A stretch of DNA of 64,000 bases from Mesostigma viride. Lineage: Eukaryota; Streptophyta; Mesostigmatophyceae; Mesostigmatales; Mesostigmataceae. Made by a program: the position numbers and the translations under genes. The stretch spans positions 1,291,538-1,355,537 of the forward strand of contig RPFO01000127.1 in assembly GCA_009746045.1 (NCBI GenBank), in the 5' to 3' direction. The notes below the pieces were generated by a model. That model was given only the letters and a program-made list of their open reading frames with translations, was not told where the DNA came from and did not search any database. Positions 9,493 through 19,741 of the stretch are shown here, piece by piece. Numbering within the stretch: the stretch's first letter is position 1; each line of letters begins with the position of its first letter.

Positions 9493-11545
9493 CCCCCCAT
9501 GTGCATGCAGGTCACTGGTGAGCTGCAGATCGGTCGGCTGTCCGCCTTCCCCGCGCACGGGGTAAGGCTGGCCCCGCTCCCCTGCTCCTCACCTTTATTG
9601 TTAATCATCCCACGGTCCTAAATTTAGGACTTTGTCCTAAATCGTCCTAGTGGTCACTATAACCGAGGTACCGGGGGGGGGGGGTCACTATATGGACCGT
9701 ACCCCATGTGGACCGTACCCGGCATGATGTACCCGACCCGTGGTACCGGCACATGGTACCCGGATTCCGTACCCGGGTACCGGGTATAATGGCGGGAAAG
9801 TAGGTACCTCGACCAAAAATATAACCGATTTTGGAGCGAAAAAGTGGGTGCGGGAATGAAGTGAGGTGGATATGGCGACCTGACAATCGTGGCCGGCGTT
9901 TTCACGTGCGTTTATCATTTCGGGCGCCCAGTAGCAAAAACGAAAGGTTGTTAGTTATGCTTAAAGGCTGTGAATATTTTCTGCGCAAGTTTTTATGTGT
10001 AGCGCTGTATCACAGCGGCACAACACAAATGGGTCGCAGATCGCCTGCTCGCGGAGGGTCGATTTTGGCACAAACATGTTAGTGTATTAGCAATGGTGGT
10101 GCGAATCAAGCCAGGAAATTTTGGTGGACGATTTTTATTATAGTCTGGAGTTTAGAAACGGAGTATTTGACATGGGAGCGCCTGGGCCGTGATATTCTTG
10201 CCCGATTTCCATTGTCGACCATGTTTTAGGGACGTTCAGGCTGGGCAGCGAGCGCACCTTATAGGTCTTCACTTTCGGTATTTCTTGGACCTAGAACGCA
10301 GCACAAGCGTGGTTTATACCATTGTCGAACCGGTTGGCCAGCTTTGGTGCGCTCAGCTCTCGGAAAGCTGACCTCGCTGCGGATTTCAGCGACTTTTTTG
10401 CAACCATCTGGAATGAGGCGACGTAAGTAGCAGGTAAGTGCCGGGTTGTCGTAGATCATGAGTGTAACTGGCAACGCTGTCGTGGTGTTTTGAGTCAGCC
10501 AGCTATGCCTAAAGAGAGGGGACGCTCTCTGTGCACATAACTGTCACACATAGTTGGTTTACGTCATACAATTTTTTACGTCTCTATCTTCGTCGTCCGC
10601 TGCAGCTAAAACACACATGCGTAAGAGCAGTTTTACTCATGTGTTAGTTATAAACCATGGTCCTATGGCCTGCAGTCGTTCAGGGTGTTCTCAGACAGTA
10701 TATACAGTATGGTTTACGTGTTACATGCACCCTGAATTCGCTCACAAAGCGTTGCATGTTAGCACAACGTCGTTTTGTAACTTGATTTGGCTGCATTCAT
10801 GTGTTAGTTGCAATGCAAATGCAATGTTTTTTCATCGCTGGGTGGTGGCCAGCATGTCCGTGATGTCAAAGAAGGTTTGGCATATGCTTAGAGAAAGTTT
10901 ACCGCAAGGGGTGGGCCATGTTCAAGCCGGGCAACCTCAGCAACCATGCAACCCTATATTGCATTACCTGCACCATCTGTGACACCGTTAATCACGCGTA
11001 TATATAGAGGCAGCCACAGCAGGGTATGGCCTTGTTATACGCTGCCCCGCCATCCCAAGGCCTCGTAGGGTCCCCTAGCGCTTGTAAGATGCTCAAGGGA
11101 CCGTGTGGATAGCATGGTCATGCGTTGACAATAATTGGTCCTAATGGTCCTAAAACCCACATTTTGGCCAAATTCGCGCTTTGAGGTCTGGCAGGTGGCA
11201 GGGCCCATTCATGCACTAAATGTAATTATTTGACCCCAGGTTTTTGATAGAAACTAAAAAAGTGTGTTATCTGTCATGGGCACGAATGCCAGGGTCAAAT
11301 TTTAATGTTTGCATATATATTTTTTAATTCCACTTGGTCCTAAACTTAGGACTTTTACTGGGAAGATGGACATTATATAGGTACATGGCGGATAAGCTGT
11401 CGTTTCTTAAATGCCGCAAGAATTATCAAGCTCTCGGGGACTTCATGTACACGCTGCATGGACGATCGACGACTTGACCCTGGCACAGCAACAGCGGCGA
11501 CGGGATCGAGCTATGGCCGACCTCCCTCCAGCTGGCGTGTGAGCC
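9493..11545 (+). pseudogene. ORF1 fragment split by the 9606-11368 element
   Basis: 9500-9600 matches the ORF1 stretch at 12775-12860 (RLPRARGK-type segment). The match resumes at 11380-11545 with ADKLSF-, DLTLAQQQRRR- and GPTSLQL-like sequence. The uninterrupted version is seen at 12775-12970. The gap between the two halves is filled by a DNA element. Both halves contain stops and indels, so this is a relic. Confidence 0.65.
9606..11368. mobile_element. Non-coding DNA element with palindromic ends
   Basis: This 1.76 kb insert interrupts an ORF1 relic. Its left end carries CATCCCACG then GTCCTAAATTTAGGAC, a perfect 16-bp palindrome. The right end, read on the other strand, gives CATCTTCCCAGT then GTCCTAAGTTTAGGAC. 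TCCTAA repeats also occur at 9636, 11131 and 11140. A region dense in GGTACC/GTACCCGG repeats lies at 9668-9785. No transposase is recognisable. The exact boundaries and target duplication are not certain because flanking bases do not match cleanly. Confidence 0.55.
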
Positions 11546-11905
11546 TGGACAATCGTCTTCCACCTCTTCTTCTTCTGCATAGCCGTCCAAGCATTGAAGA
11601 GAGAGGGAGTGAATGTGATGTTCAAATGGGGCTGGGACCACTAGGTCAGCCAACAACTGCTGCCGTATGTATCTATAGGTCATGACATGTTTACCTACCC
11701 TTTTAGGAATGTCCTTGGGGCCAGGCCGGCCAGGTCAGTCAGGATATGCCGCCCCTGGGCTAGCTGGCCAAGCCGCTGGGGGCCAGGCAGACCGAGATCG
11801 GTGTCTACCTGACTCGAAGTGGTGCGAGCAAGATGTCCTACGAATGCCGGCTATCGACCTACGCAGCCTGTCTAATCTCGTCCGAAATGCGAGGCATACC
11901 CTGGT
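11535..11905 (-). pseudogene. Inverted LINE RT C-terminal fragment
   Basis: Read on the minus strand, this matches the RT C-terminus at 8960-9300: a TAMQKKKRWKTIVQAHTP-like end, DLVVPAQFEHHIHSLS, and a diverged DEIRQRRIAFVGHLA segment. It carries frameshifts and several diverged blocks. A similar inverted fragment, in the same orientation, is at 60410-60545. Confidence 0.7.
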
Positions 11906-12045
11906 ACAAGGGGCGCTTTGCTGAGTAGAATATTTAGTTAGGGTTTTCCTACTATATGTTAGATCAGCTTAGAGTTATATTAGTTCGGTTTCGCGGCTCC
12001 GCCCCGGCACCTCCATCCATCCAGCAAGGGAATATGTGCTACATG
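11906..12045 (+). repeat. LINE 3' UTR fragment
   Basis: Matches the LINE 3' UTR (TAGAGTTAGGTTAGTTCG-like block, then the GCGGCTTCC-like block), followed by the terminal AATATGTGCTACATGATCTCCCAA segment at about 12029-12052. It runs straight into ORF1 sequence of the next element without an AT tail, so a recombination or truncation junction lies near 12053. Confidence 0.6.
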
Positions 12046-12975
12046 ATCTCCCAACCGCCGCGAATTTTCTCCGCTCTAGTCGCCCCAGGCTCCAGCGCTT
12101 CGCCCTCTGCTCCCTCCTCGGGCGTTCGATCCGACGCCGATCGAGATCTGGGGTCCCCCTCCAACCGTCGCGACCGAAGCCATCGCCCGCACCCTCCTTA
12201 AAGAAGCTTTCGAGCAGCACGTGACCCCCCTTGCCGCAGATGTGGCGGCAATGGGTCAGGCACGTTGGCTGCTGACGGCTCCCTCTCCACCACCGTCACC
12301 TCCACCTCCACCCTCCTCGCCTGATCCACCTCCACTGCCACCTCCTCCTCCACCGCCGCCCTCACGGCCCAGCTCCTCTCGACGTATCGACCAGCGCCTC
12401 AAGGACACCGCCATCGCCATCGAGTGCATGCATGCAGAACACCGCAGGCATCATGCACCGCCCATGAGCCTGCTGGCGGTGAAGGACATCGCCGCCAAGC
12501 CGGCCAGCCCCCGCTGGCCCAGGCCGACGACGCCCCTCCCACCCAGACCTGGGCGGACCTGCTCAAGCACCACGCCACCTCCACCACCTACACCATCGCG
12601 GCACAGCTTAAGCAGCAAGCCCTCGACCTCCGCGAGGAGGCTGACCGCACCAAGTGCAGCCACATTATGTCATCGTCAAGCACTTCGACCAGCCTGCATA
12701 TGAGACCTCCACGACTCTTCTCACGGCATTTAAGCGCGATGTATTCTAATTGCTCCCATGCATGCACTATCACTGGTGAGCTGCGGACGGTCGGCTGCCC
12801 GCCTTCCCCGCGCGCGGGGTAAGGCTGGCCCGGCTCCCCTGCTCCTCACCTTTAATTAGTACATGGCGGACAAGCTGTTGTTTCTTAAAAACCGCAAGAA
12901 GCTCTCGAGGACCGTCACTCACTTCACGCTGGACGACGACCTGACCCTGGCCCAGCAACAACGGCGACGCGAGCT

Positions 12976-15900
12976 ATTAATTAATTAATTAATTAATTAG
13001 AAACATAAGTCCGTTGGGAGTACATGTAGCACATATCCCGGAGAAGGGGCACTATGGCTTTTAATACATTCTGGGCTACTTCCTGCAAGGGTGGGAATGT
13101 AAGCAACACTTGCTCTAGGTGCACCAAGGCACCTGCACCCTCATGATCTTCACACTATGCCCAACTAAGGGGGAGTATGTCATGCGGGGGAAGATCATCA
13201 TGGCTATACAAGAGCTAGGGCATGGCTTCTCGACAGAGAGCATCTCTCTGCACGGCATAGCATGGCTAAAGTCTTAATGCGACATCCATGCCAGGGGTCC
13301 CATTATAGGCAGGGCGTGGCTAAATTCTGAAGGCGCATCATCCATGGGGGCCATTATGGGCGCACATGCGCGTGGGCCACATGCTAGGCTAAGCCTGACT
13401 AATCTGACACTACTGGTATATATTCCCTAGTCAGTGAGGTGGCAGGGGGGGCCTGCCAGGGCTTGTGGTCAACGTGGATGACCGCCCCCCTCCAGTATAG
13501 TATACCGGCTTCCCCCTTGCGCTCTGCCGGAGCTCATGAAGGTAGGTCGGCCATAGCTCGCGTCGCCGCTGTTGCTAGCTGGGCCAGGGTCAATTAGTCG
13601 TCGTCCAGCGTGAAGCGAGTCTCCGAGAGCTTCTTGCGGCATTTAAGGAACGACAGCTTGTCCGCCATGTGGTTGAAGGTGAGGAGCACGGGTGCCGGGC
13701 CAGCCTTCCCCCGCGCGCGGGGGAGGCGGACAGCCGACATGTCCAGCTCACCACCAGTGAGTGGCATGGGGGCAAAAATGTCGCGCTTAAGGGGACGTGG
13801 CGCGGCGAATATTTTCCGCGCGAAAAAATTCGCGGTACCAGCCGTACCGTGAAAAGTGGGTGCACGGTGCGCGCACCCCATGCGGAAGTGGCCATGGCGA
13901 CTGCGTTTAGGCGAAACTAGCAATGTAGGGCTAGAGAAATGCCAAAAAAATGCTCGAATGTTGAAGACGATGATTTAATGATGTTGGTTTGTGGCGGCAA
14001 GTAGCTGATTTACAATATCGCTGCTTTCTTTTTCTGCCATCGGCATGGGGGGTAAACTGCATTTTTTCGTCGCGCGGAATGAAATAGAATTCGTGATAGC
14101 GGCAATAAATTCGCAGTTTTGGGGGGCTTTTTGACCGCGACGGATGCATTAGTATCGGTAGCATTTAATTCCAAACCGAACTGGTGCTTTTTGCTACATT
14201 TTCGGCCATTCTCGGTAAGTAATTCTTCAGGCCTCCGCAGTGCATGTCGGAACCTTCCATGGAAGAACGGCCTTTGTTGCGCGCCTGGGCGAGGGATCTG
14301 CGAGGGAAAGGTATAGATTTGTCGCGAATGTTCTGTGCTATCAGTTCTTTCTTCTATGAGCTCATCGTTTGAAGTTTTTTTCGTTCTTTTTGGGCAGTTT
14401 CCGCCAGCTAGCTCGCCGTTGCTTGCCGTGGTGTTGTCGAATACCTGGCAGCTTTAGATTGTTTTCGTTGATGTCGTGGTCAAGGCCGCTTCAGTCGAAG
14501 CCTATAGCTTCTCGGGAAGGTTTAAGGTATTTCATGAAACGTGTTCTGGCAAGGATGTTGTGCGTATGGACGCTTCTTGTTGTGTGAGAGTGACGCACCC
14601 TCTCTTCGCAGCGGCATCACAGCCCTCATGCGCTGGGGGCCCGCCAATGGTGTCTTTCCATTTTATCGTGCAGGGGAGGAAGTGTTTTATTGACGATCAT
14701 GTTGGAGATATTGCATTTGTGTGACTGCATGTAGATAGCTGCCACCATTGGTTTATTTGAGCTTTCCCTTGATATGATGATGTGAAAAGACTGCAATGTG
14801 CTGAGCCAACCATGGTTGACATGGTTGACTGCATGCAAGCTTTCTATGCCGTGATCTCCTTGGTTCCTTGCCCTCCATAGTTCCAGTTTGTTGCCCATCT
14901 CAGGTAGGGCAGTAAAGGAGTCGTTGCAGTGTTGATTAGCTTGGTTGGCATAAACCTTAACACTCTAACCTGGGAGAAACATAGAAAATGCTGATTATGC
15001 ATTTTAGTGCCATCATCATTATTGTTATTCACATGCTTATAAGTCTGGCCATGCTCGAGGGACAGTGAAGGGGTATGAGGTGTGTGGCCACCCATTTGTA
15101 CTTCACAACATATTCAGCATGTATTTGATGCATGTTGGATCGCATGTAAAGTGTAATTGTGTTTACTTGGTTGCTGAGTGGTCCTTAGCGCCTTGTCAGG
15201 TGGTCGTCTAGGAAAGCCATCAGAGCGTGCCACAGTGGCCCCCGACCTTGAGCATGTGTCGTCATCAGTGTGCAAGAGTTAGAGGTGCTTTTGGTCATAG
15301 ATTTGCTGAGTTCTTGGCATGAAGTTTACAAGGTATTACCTTGGGTTGAGTATAGTGTATGCTCGCTTGGCATGTATGCCTAGCGATCGTGTTGCTATGC
15401 TTGCGCTGGCAAGGTTGGCCATGCCGAGGGCAGGTGAGGGCAGATGAGGTGCCTAGGCGTTTGCTTATGTTTTGTGATCGAGTTGGGCATGTTTTTTGGC
15501 TTTTTGGATGGAAAACATCATGCCTAAGTGGCCTTGTACAAAGAAAAACCTTCTTTAGCTTATGTTCAGGTTTTAGCACGTATAACCTTATAACTTGAGC
15601 TAGACTTGTCGGAATGACCTGGGACTTGGAAGACAGTTGTCCCCCTGTTAGACGGATTTTCGCTGCAGAAAAAAGTATTTTTTTGACGTGTTTATAAAAA
15701 GTTATTCCCAATGTCCGGTAAAAAAAGGGTCGTTTTGCGGGGAAATTAATAACTGTTCGAGGTTTTGCCCTTTCCATGATGTTAATAGCTCAGCAAGCTA
15801 CAAACTCAGGGAACTAAAAACGCTGCAGGCAGTTTTGCAAACAAATGTGTGCATTGGCTGGGGCATACCCAGCCCTAATTAGCGTCTTTTGCTATTTATA

Positions 15901-16254
15901 GCGCATTATTGGCGTATATATGGGGGTAGTGCCCCCAACAAGTGCATGGACAACTCACTAGAGATGTTATTTAGTGCCCCCAATCATAACTTAGCGTTGT
16001 GCAAATGAATTTCAAGTGATATTACCATAGGTCAATTTTTAAGGGTTTTGGGGTGCCACCTCCCCTTAAATGCCTCAAGAAGGCTCGTGGAGGTCTCACC
16101 TGCCGGCTGGTCGAAGTGCTTGACGATGACATTGTGGCTGCGCCGGGCGATGTCGGCTTCCTTGCGAAGGTCGAGGGCTTGTTGCTTGAGTTGTGCCGAG
16201 ATGGTGGAGGTGGTGGAGCTAGGTGGTGTGCTGCTTAAGCAAGCACACCACGCA
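12976..16254 (-). mobile_element. ORF1-only retroelement D, minus strand, 5'-truncated
   Basis: The 3' end is at the left: a TTAATT tail at 12976-12998, then the reverse complement of the shared 3' hairpin segment (CTCCGTTGGGAG-like, 13010-13045) and of the 3' UTR up to about 13440. ORF1 C-terminal sequence follows at about 13440-13790 on the minus strand. ORF1 resumes at 16066-16254 beyond a TTAA-type insertion. A 10-bp target duplication ACGCGAGCTA flanks it (12966-12975, 16255-16264). ORF1 is incomplete at its 5' end, as expected for truncated reverse transcription. Confidence 0.75.
13791..16065. mobile_element. TTAA-flanked DNA element 1 (piggyBac-like termini)
   Basis: Inserted in element D at TTAA, which is present on both sides (13787-13790 and 16066-16069). 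Removing one TTAA plus the insert restores the ORF1 sequence GCGCTTAAATGCC seen at about 12726-12738. The termini are short imperfect inverted repeats: GGGGACGTGGCGC at the left and GGGGAGGTGGCAC at the right, read inward. The left 120 bp is rich in TTCGCGG/CCGCG repeats. The 2275-bp body has no recognisable transposase; the longest frame (minus, 15295-15777) is not convincing. A second copy lies at 56434-60321. TTAA target duplication is the piggyBac hallmark, but the assignment is inference. Confidence 0.78.
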
Positions 16255-16885
16255 ACGCGAGCTATATGGCCGACCTACCTCCAGCTCCGGCAAAGCGCAG
16301 GGGGCAAACAGGTATACTGGAGGGGGGAGTCGTCATCCACGTCGACCACTGTCAAGCCTTGGCACTGAGGCACCCCCAGTCTAGGGAACATAGCAGTAGT
16401 GTATATCAGTAAGGCTTAGCCTACCACGCGGCCCCAGCGCATGTGCGCCCATAATGGCCATGGATATGATGCAGTTAAGAATTTAGCCACGCCCTGCCTA
16501 TCAGAATGGGACCCCCATGGATGATGCATTAAGAATTAGCTCAGCCCTGCCTATACAGAGTGTCACTCTCTGATGAGAAGCCATGCCCTAGCTCTTGTAT
16601 AGCAATGGTGATCTCCCCCCCCCCATATGACAGGCCCCCCTTATAGTTGGGTTGAGCTCTGCATATGAGACTCTTGGGGGTGCAGTTGCCCTTGGTGCAC
16701 CTAGAGCAAGTGTCGTTTACATTCCCACCCTTGCAGGAAGTAGCTTAGAATGTATTAAAAGCCATATGCCCCTTCTCTGGGATATGTGCTACATATACTC
16801 CCAACGGAGTCATGTTACTAATTAATTAATTAGTTAATTAATCTCCCAACGGAGTCATGTTATCATTTAATTTAATTTAATTTTA

Positions 16886-17095
16886 CCTCCAGCTACGGCA
16901 GAGCACAGGGGGGAAACCGGTATATACTGGAGGGGGGAGGTCATGAGTGGTCATCCACGTCGACCACAACTGAGCCCTGGCAGGCGCCCCCTGCCACCCC
17001 AGCAAAACCAGTCCAGTAGGAAATATATATAGCAGTAGTGTAGATTAGTCAGGCTTAGCCTAGCACGTGGCTCACGCCTATACGCGCATTGAATT
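16886..17095 (+). repeat. ORF1-only element 3' fragment
   Basis: Short piece with the ORF1 C-terminal LQLRQ-like and VYWRG-like sequence, followed by the first part of the family 3' UTR (AGCAGTAGTGTAGA, CTTAGCCTAGCACG). It is joined to an inverted 3' tail at about 17092. It resembles 16280-16480 closely and is a partial copy. Confidence 0.6.
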
Positions 17096-17172
17096 GAATT
17101 GAATTGTAACATAACTCCGTTGGGAGTATATGTAGCACATAGCCCTTGAGGGAGGGCATATGGCCTTTCTTA

Positions 17173-19235
17173 ACGAATCCGGGTGCAACGAAAATGGCTG
17201 ACGGCGGTATGGCTGACGGCGGAGCTCAGATCTTTTGCATCTGAGCCCCAAATTCGGTCAGACCACTCGCATTCGATGCGCTTTTTTGAGACGCACCCGC
17301 CAGTATAATCGGTTACGGCTGAAACGCAGTATTGCGGAAGTTATCACGTGACAGGCAGCTATGACGACCTCTAAAGCAAAACGGGGTTTGGAAAAGGAGC
17401 TTACCGGCTCCCAGCCCAACCCGCTCGCCATCGTTCTTGCCCAGCCGCCTGGGCTCGCCAACCCACCGCCAGCAGCCCCATCGCCCAGCGCCTCGCCTGA
17501 GCCCAAGAAACCCTGCCACGCTCGCAACTGGAGCAAGTTCCTCCCCGGCGACCGACGCTTCGGCTGGACCGTGTGGCAAGAATTGTCGCCGCAGGAATGC
17601 ATTGAGGTTCTCCAGTTCCTCGAACAGGAGCGGAAGCTCTTCGTGCCCAAGGGGGGGCGGCTATCGACTACAATGGAGACATGTCCTGGCTCTATGCTTT
17701 GGACGAAGTACAACAACGCCTGATTATCTTGACCAGCCAATTCCAGAGCCACCTCTCCGACCTCACCCTCACGCTCCGCACCCCAGCCCCCGCACAGCCG
17801 GCAGCCCCATCGGCTTCCTCCCTCTGCAAGGATGACCTCCGCGCAGTGCTGGAGGAGCACGTGACCTGGCCGCTGGCCGAGCAGCTGACATCGCTGAACA
17901 CCACGCTCAACAAGGTCGAGGCCCGGGTCTCCAACGTGGAAACCAAGGTCGTCCACAAGCTCCAACCCCAGTTCACGGCTCTACACACCGCGGAGCAGGC
18001 TTCGGAAAAGCATGCTACACTTGTCTCTCGCCTTAACCAGGTGGAGGGAAAGTGTGGCGTGCTCCTGAAGAAGCTTGAGGCCATCACCGCCCACACCGAG
18101 GCCCTGGCCACACAGGTCCCCAAGATAGCGGAGCAGACGGCCACCATTGCATCCCAGCCACCCCGGCAGGATGCTGGCGACCTCCCGCCGCTCTCCTACG
18201 CGGACCTGCTGCGGTCAGCGACCGCCTCCACCACCGACGCCATCGCCACAAAGCTCCAGGAGCTGGAGAACCACCGCCAGGCCCAGCAACGGGAGGTCAC
18301 CGACCGCGCTCGCCGCGAGTGCCGAGTGGTGCTACGTCGCTTCCCCCAGAAGCCAGGTGAGACGTCAACCTCTCTTGCTGACGAGCTCAAGAACCAGCTT
18401 CTTACCCTCATGGGCCTGGTAGGTGAGGTAGCACTGAGCGGGTGCCACCGCCTTCCCCACTCACGGGACAAGGCGGCTCCCCCACCAGTCCTCCTCACCT
18501 TCCCCTCCCCTGAGGATAAGCAGCGGTTCCTCTCTCGTCGCAAGCGGTTGCACGACCTCACCTGGACGCTGGATGACGACCTCACCCCCGCTCAGCAACA
18601 GCAGCGACGCGACCTGCACATGGCCGGAATACCTCCGCCATAAGCAGGACCCCCAGAAGCCCAAGGTGTACTGGAGGGGCGGGGACCTGATGATCAACCA
18701 CAAGATGTGGACGCCCCCAGCGGGCTAGAATAGCAATAGCCCTAGATTGTAACCCTTGGCGTCACTGCCGCTAAGGCAGCCATGCCTAGACTATTTGCCT
18801 AGCTGTGCCAACACACCTAGTCACGTGCCGCCAACGCACGGTCCACCACCAGCCATAGCCTAGTACAGCCATGCTACGCCCTGGCTATGTTTAGCCAAGC
18901 CATGCCTATAATGGGACCCCCCCATGGATGTTGCATTAAGAATTTAGCCATGCTATGCCATGCAGAGAGATGCTCTCTGTCGAGCAGCCATGTCCTAGCT
19001 CTTGTATAGCCATGCTGATCTTCCTCCCTCACAGGCATGCTCCCCCCCTTACCCGGGCATAGCGTGATAGACCATGAGGGTGCAGGTGCCCTGGTGCACC
19101 TAGAGCAAGGGTAGCTTACATTCCCACCCTTGCATGAAGTAGCCTAGGATGTATTAAAAGCCATATGCCCCTTCTCAGGGATATGCGCTACATTGACTCC
19201 CAACGGAGCGATGTTGATAATTAATTAATTAATTA
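17173..19235 (+). mobile_element. Intact ORF1-only (HAL1-like) retroelement, 2063 bp
   Basis: Flanked by a 13-bp perfect target duplication, ATGGCCTTTCTTA (17160-17172 and 19236-19248). The 5' UTR contains a tandem ATGGCTGACGGCGG (about 17193 and 17208), also present once at the 5' end of the element at 57624-59615. A single ORF1 (17361-18643) is followed by a roughly 590-bp 3' UTR, the terminal hairpins (GCTACAT; CTCCCAACGGAG) and a TTAATT tail at 19219-19235. There is no EN or RT, so it must rely on enzymes supplied in trans. In organisation it resembles mammalian HAL1 (half-L1) elements. Confidence 0.87.
17361..18643 (+). CDS. ORF1p: coiled-coil plus RRM-like nucleic-acid-binding protein (one frameshift)
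   Basis: ATG at 17361 opens a proline-rich N-terminus, then NWSKFLPGDRRFGW. The frame shifts at a G7 run near 17651-17657 into the frame that runs to TAA at 18641-18643. The two parts together give roughly 430 residues. The middle (about 17830-18320) is heptad-rich, as in a coiled coil (LEEHVTWPLAEQLTSLNTTL, VEARVSNVETKV). The C-terminus resembles the L1 ORF1p RRM/CTD: VLRRFPQKPGE, CHRLPHSRDK, VLLTFPSPEDKQRFLSRRK, TLDDDLTPAQQQQRRDL. It is likely an RNA chaperone that coats the element RNA. The shift could be a mutation, a sequencing error or recoding. Confidence 0.8.
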
Positions 19236-19741
19236 ATGGCCTTTCTTACATCCTAAGCTACTTCCTGCAAGGGTGGGGATGTAAAGGACCCTTGCTCTAG
19301 GTGCACCAGGGCACTTGCATCCCCATGATCTTCAAGCTATGCCCAGCGAAGGGGGAGCCTGTCATGGGGGGGAAGATCAGCATAGCTATACAAAAAAGCT
19401 AGGGCATGGCGTCTCAGCAGAGAGTTACTCCCTGCATAGGCACGACATAACTAAATAAAGCTAGGCATCGTCTGGAGGGTGGCTCATCATAGGCACACAT
19501 GTACATGATTAAATAAAGCGCGTGGCTTAGCTGGGATAGTGCCTCTAGGAGGCGTACATGTACATGGCCACGGTCTATTCTACACTACTACTGCTGTATT
19601 CGATCCCCTAAGCTGGGGCGTCTGGAGTCGCTGGGGCCGCGGGGGTCGCCTGCCAGGGCTTGTGGCCGACGTAGATGGCCGCCCCCTTCCAGTACGTACA
19701 CCGGCTGCCCCGCCTTGGTCTGCCGGAGCTGGAGGTAGGTA

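Larger units (their letters stand above)
12053..16885 (+). mobile_element. ORF1-type retroelement E, split by a minus-strand copy
   Basis: ORF1-derived sequence runs from 12053 to 12975, including a CSLLGRS-like segment, HVTPLAADVAAMG, a proline-rich tract at 12280-12370, and the RRM-like DKLLFLKNRKK and DDDLTLAQQQRRR. It resumes at 16265 (WPTYLQLRQ ... VYWRG) and continues into the family 3' UTR, ending at the ATGTGCTACAT / CTCCCAACGGAG hairpins and a TTAATT-rich tail near 16780-16885. The tail is doubled: a second CTCCCAACGGAGTCATGTTA occurs at 16843-16862. The interruption is element D, marked by ACGCGAGCTA at 12966-12975 and 16255-16264. Confidence 0.7.
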
